Assembly: GCF_000170915.1 (NCBI RefSeq)
Contig: NZ_ABCT01000001.1
Span: forward strand, 547,360-611,359
DNA length: 64,000 nucleotides
DNA from: Limnobacter sp. MED105
GTDB taxonomy: Bacteria > Pseudomonadota > Gammaproteobacteria > Burkholderiales > Burkholderiaceae_B
Reading direction: 5' to 3'
Shown here: positions 61,630 to 64,000 of the stretch, piece after piece
Layout: each line of letters starts with the position of its first letter
How positions within the stretch are numbered: the stretch's first letter is position 1
Notes under the pieces: model-generated
The model's input: only the letters and a program-made list of their open reading frames with translations
What the model was told of the DNA's origin: nothing
Database searches by the model: none
Position numbers and translations under genes: made by a program

Positions 61630-63999
61630 TCAGGCGCTCGATGGCCTGAAAACAATCAAAGACCATGGCGTTCCGGTTTCTTTGTCGACAAAAGGCGACA
61701 CCAGTATTTCGCAGGGCACATGCGTACCACCGTCAGTTTCGTAGCGGGTTTTGATGGTCAGTTTCTCACGTTTCAGCAGGTGAACCAGCAGTTTTCTGAA
61801 ATCGCGCAGAGGCAAGCGGTCTGCGATTAAAGGATAAGGGTTACGACCCAACCACTTCGAAACCGCTTGTCCGGTCACATTTTCAAAAGCCGAGTTCAGG
61901 TAAATACACTGAAAGGAAGTGGCATTGCTGCCCAGGTCGTTGGTCACCATAATCACTTCATTGATCTGCTCAATTGCAGACCCCACCATGAACAAATCCC
62001 GGTACATGGCCTTGCGCTGCGTGATGTCGCGCAACAAAATAGAAATGCCATCTTCGCTGGGTAAAAATTTTAACCGCAGCCAACGTTCAGTTTTGGCGTG
62101 GAAAAATTCATAGTCTTTTGTAGTACCCAGCCGTCGAAGTTCCGCCTGGCGTTTTCGAATCTCCTGCGTATCCAGTCCAGGCAAAACTTCGGCAATGGCC
62201 GCTTGGTGAACAAACGGTTCTTTGCCCAAAACTAAAGGTCGGGCCTTTGCATCAATGGCCTCAATCTGCAAGGCCTCGTCTAGTTCAAGCGTGCCGTCAG
62301 TCAGCGTATGCAGTACTTGGTTCAGCGCGGTACTTTTCCGGGACAACTCCTGGGCAAGGTGCGTGGTGTGGGTGATGTCTTCGACCGAGCCATACAGGCC
62401 GCTGCTACTGCCCAGGCCGTTGCTGATCGGTTGAAAGCTAAAGCGAAACCAACGCTGCCCAGTCAATCCGTCGAGGTTAACCTCGCATTCAATGCTGGCG
62501 GCCTGGCGGTTGTTGATGCATTCGATGAGGGTTGACGCCATATTCTTTCCGGTCAATCGGGTCAACAATTCTGTCAGTTCGAAAATACTACCCAAAGGCA
62601 AGTCTTTGGCTTTGCAGATCGCTTTGAATTGATCGCTCACCTTCAGCAGCCCGCTGTCGACATGGTAAAACCAGGTGCCCAATCCCCCCAGCTTTTCAGT
62701 CATTCCCAGCAAAGTCTGGTCAAACAGATTCCGGTCAACCATGGTCGATTCATTCACCATCTTGGTGTATTGAAGCACCAGTGCTTTGCGGCTGCTTTCC
62801 ATTCCAGGGGCGGGGCGGTCAATCACAAAGCGAGTCCATACTGGTTTGCTGTCGGGTAGCCTGATCCTGGCGAATGCTTTTTTCTTCAGGCGCGTGCCCA
62901 ATACGGTTTCCATTTCCCGAATCAGGTTTTCCCTGTCTTCCTCGTAAATAAAATCGAGTATGGACGGGTTGTCTTTCACCCGGTGAAGCTCGATGTCGTC
63001 AACCTGCCCGAGTTGTACCAATTTGAAGTTCAAATCCAGTACACACTTACCTCGCGTTGATTCTGCAAGAAACCCCGAGGTGTTTGTTTTCAGGGTGTCC
63101 AGTGGATTGGGGCGGCCCTGGATTGCCGCACGTGGTAACTGTGCAGCCACTGCCACATTTTGTAGCAGCCCCACAGTCAGTGTCTCTCCTTCTTCCTCGG
63201 GGGATTTGTAAGTACGTTCCTTTAGCGTCAGTAAACGACCATTGGGCAGCTGAATTTGATATTGAAAAGCCTTCCCGTCGCCAAGCTCTCTGGCCAGCTC
63301 AACGTCGTGCCGATCCTCCCTTACAATCAGGCTGTTGAACCAGGCCCAGTTCACTCTTGGGCTATGGCTCAAGCAAAGCCAGTCCTCCAGGTTGGGTGAC
63401 AGGGCGATAAAACTTTCGTCACCTTGTCTTCTCCAGCTTGCATAGGATTGTTCGTGGCCAGCAAAGTCACTGCGGTGTCCATCCTGAAAAATGGGCTCGC
63501 GCCTATAAGTGCCCTGCGCTTGTTGCTGCCTGTTCGCCACCGACACTTCCACCAGTGCTGCCATCGATTTCGCCATTTTGATTTCAGCACTGCTCCATAT
63601 CCTGGGGCTTGTGTCGATCAAGCAGAATGAGCCTACCCTGGCACCTGAAGGAGTTTTGATGGGTACGCCCAAATAGGCACGAATCCAGGGCGAGCCGGTC
63701 ACCAGCGGACTGTCTTTCACTCGGTCATCCAGGGTGCAGTCCGGGATCACCATGGGTTCGTCTTTCTTGATGGTGTGGGTGCAAATTGAAATGTCGCGCG
63801 GGGTTTCATCTGCATGCAGGCTGTTAAAGCCACGGCGGGCTTTGAACCATTGCCGGTCCGAGTCAACAAATGAAACGATGCAGCTTGAGCAATTGAATGC
63901 AGACACACCCAAATCAACTACCGCCTCAAATCCCTCTTCGGGTTGAGTGTCCAGAATCGCAAGTTGATACAGCTCGGCCAGTCTTAAAGCCTCGGCCAC
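61630..63999 (-). CDS. GAF and multi-PAS sensory protein, N-terminus at window edge
   Basis: At least 789 residues; the frame reaches the window edge at a GTG (63999), so a few N-terminal residues may be missing. An N-terminal GAF domain (about 10-155: LAILDTQPEEGFEAVVDLG, FVDSDRQWFKARRG, YLGVPIKTPSGARVGSFCLID) is followed by a region of PAS-type folds, including a clear last PAS (about 665-785: SFQCIYLNSAFENVTGQAVS). No histidine kinase, GGDEF, EAL or methyl-accepting domain follows the final PAS; the protein ends there. It may act with a partner output protein. It is encoded 29 bp upstream of the porin on the same strand. Confidence 0.82.
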   Translation of the reverse strand: MAEALRLAELYQLAILDTQPEEGFEAVVDLGVSAFNCSSCIVSFVDSDRQWFKARRGFNSLHADETPRDISICTHTIKKDEPMVIPDCTLDDRVKDSPLVTGSPWIRAYLGVPIKTPSGARVGSFCLIDTSPRIWSSAEIKMAKSMAALVEVSVANRQQQAQGTYRREPIFQDGHRSDFAGHEQSYASWRRQGDESFIALSPNLEDWLCLSHSPRVNWAWFNSLIVREDRHDVELARELGDGKAFQYQIQLPNGRLLTLKERTYKSPEEEGETLTVGLLQNVAVAAQLPRAAIQGRPNPLDTLKTNTSGFLAESTRGKCVLDLNFKLVQLGQVDDIELHRVKDNPSILDFIYEEDRENLIREMETVLGTRLKKKAFARIRLPDSKPVWTRFVIDRPAPGMESSRKALVLQYTKMVNESTMVDRNLFDQTLLGMTEKLGGLGTWFYHVDSGLLKVSDQFKAICKAKDLPLGSIFELTELLTRLTGKNMASTLIECINNRQAASIECEVNLDGLTGQRWFRFSFQPISNGLGSSSGLYGSVEDITHTTHLAQELSRKSTALNQVLHTLTDGTLELDEALQIEAIDAKARPLVLGKEPFVHQAAIAEVLPGLDTQEIRKRQAELRRLGTTKDYEFFHAKTERWLRLKFLPSEDGISILLRDITQRKAMYRDLFMVGSAIEQINEVIMVTNDLGSNATSFQCIYLNSAFENVTGQAVSKWLGRNPYPLIADRLPLRDFRKLLVHLLKREKLTIKTRYETDGGTHVPCEILVSPFVDKETGTPWSLIVFRPSSA

Positions 64000-64000
64000 C

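Overview
The window looks like chromosomal DNA of a free-living betaproteobacterium of the order Burkholderiales; the best guess is Limnobacter or a close relative. The basis is moderate GC content by eye, dense gene packing, a complete long-chain beta-oxidation set, and a DUF1302/DUF1329/YCF48/MMPL export block of the kind common in lipid- and steroid-degrading beta- and gammaproteobacteria. No rRNA, tRNA, CRISPR array, integrase or insertion sequence was seen. The species call is inference from gene content.

Layout. 1-5.3 kb: the 3' end of tamB, a very large glycosyltransferase fusion and a DUF599 membrane protein (+). 5.3-8.5 kb: an ammonium transporter, an unrecognised 428-residue protein and a TetR regulator (-). 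8.8-17.9 kb: a fatty-acid degradation block, fadA-fadB-fadE, a CaiB/BaiF family protein and fadD, with two matching operator-like palindromes ahead of fadA. 18-21.8 kb: an OmpA-like lipoprotein, an LrgA/LrgB pair, an MFS transporter and a DsrE-like periplasmic protein. 21.9-38.8 kb: a compact type IVb-pilus-like locus with a secretin, a Gly-rich secreted partner, a GspE-type ATPase, a GspF-type platform protein, two single-span inner-membrane proteins, a SurA/EpsD-like chaperone, two atypical pilin-like proteins, and a 2613-residue giant adhesin. The adhesin carries about 61 copies of a 17-residue head repeat and an internal peptidase S74 (endosialidase-type) chaperone domain. 38.9-41.7 kb: a TIGR03032-like protein, an APS kinase and a nucleotide-sugar epimerase-like protein that has lost its catalytic Tyr and Lys, possibly concerned with decorating the adhesin or the cell surface.

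41.9-52 kb: a lipoprotein hydrolase, a second TetR regulator, a 376-nt leader with palindromes and a 12-codon leader ORF, then DUF1302 (outer membrane), DUF1329, a YCF48 beta-propeller and an MMPL/RND exporter, which probably form one envelope transport system. 52-54.3 kb: a coniferyl-type aldehyde dehydrogenase and a ParA-like ATPase. 54.4-59.7 kb: a 37-nt near-perfect palindrome, a 40-codon ORF, a penicillin-acylase-family protein without a signal peptide, a second ParA-like ATPase, a degenerate receiver protein and a TadG-like protein. 59.7-64 kb: DUF1145, then on the - strand a PstS-like periplasmic protein with a porin, and a GAF/multi-PAS protein that runs off the window.

The most interesting system is the 22-42 kb block: a pilus-type secretion machine whose last gene is a giant phage-fibre-like adhesin with an internal chaperone-protease domain, followed by candidate surface-modification genes.
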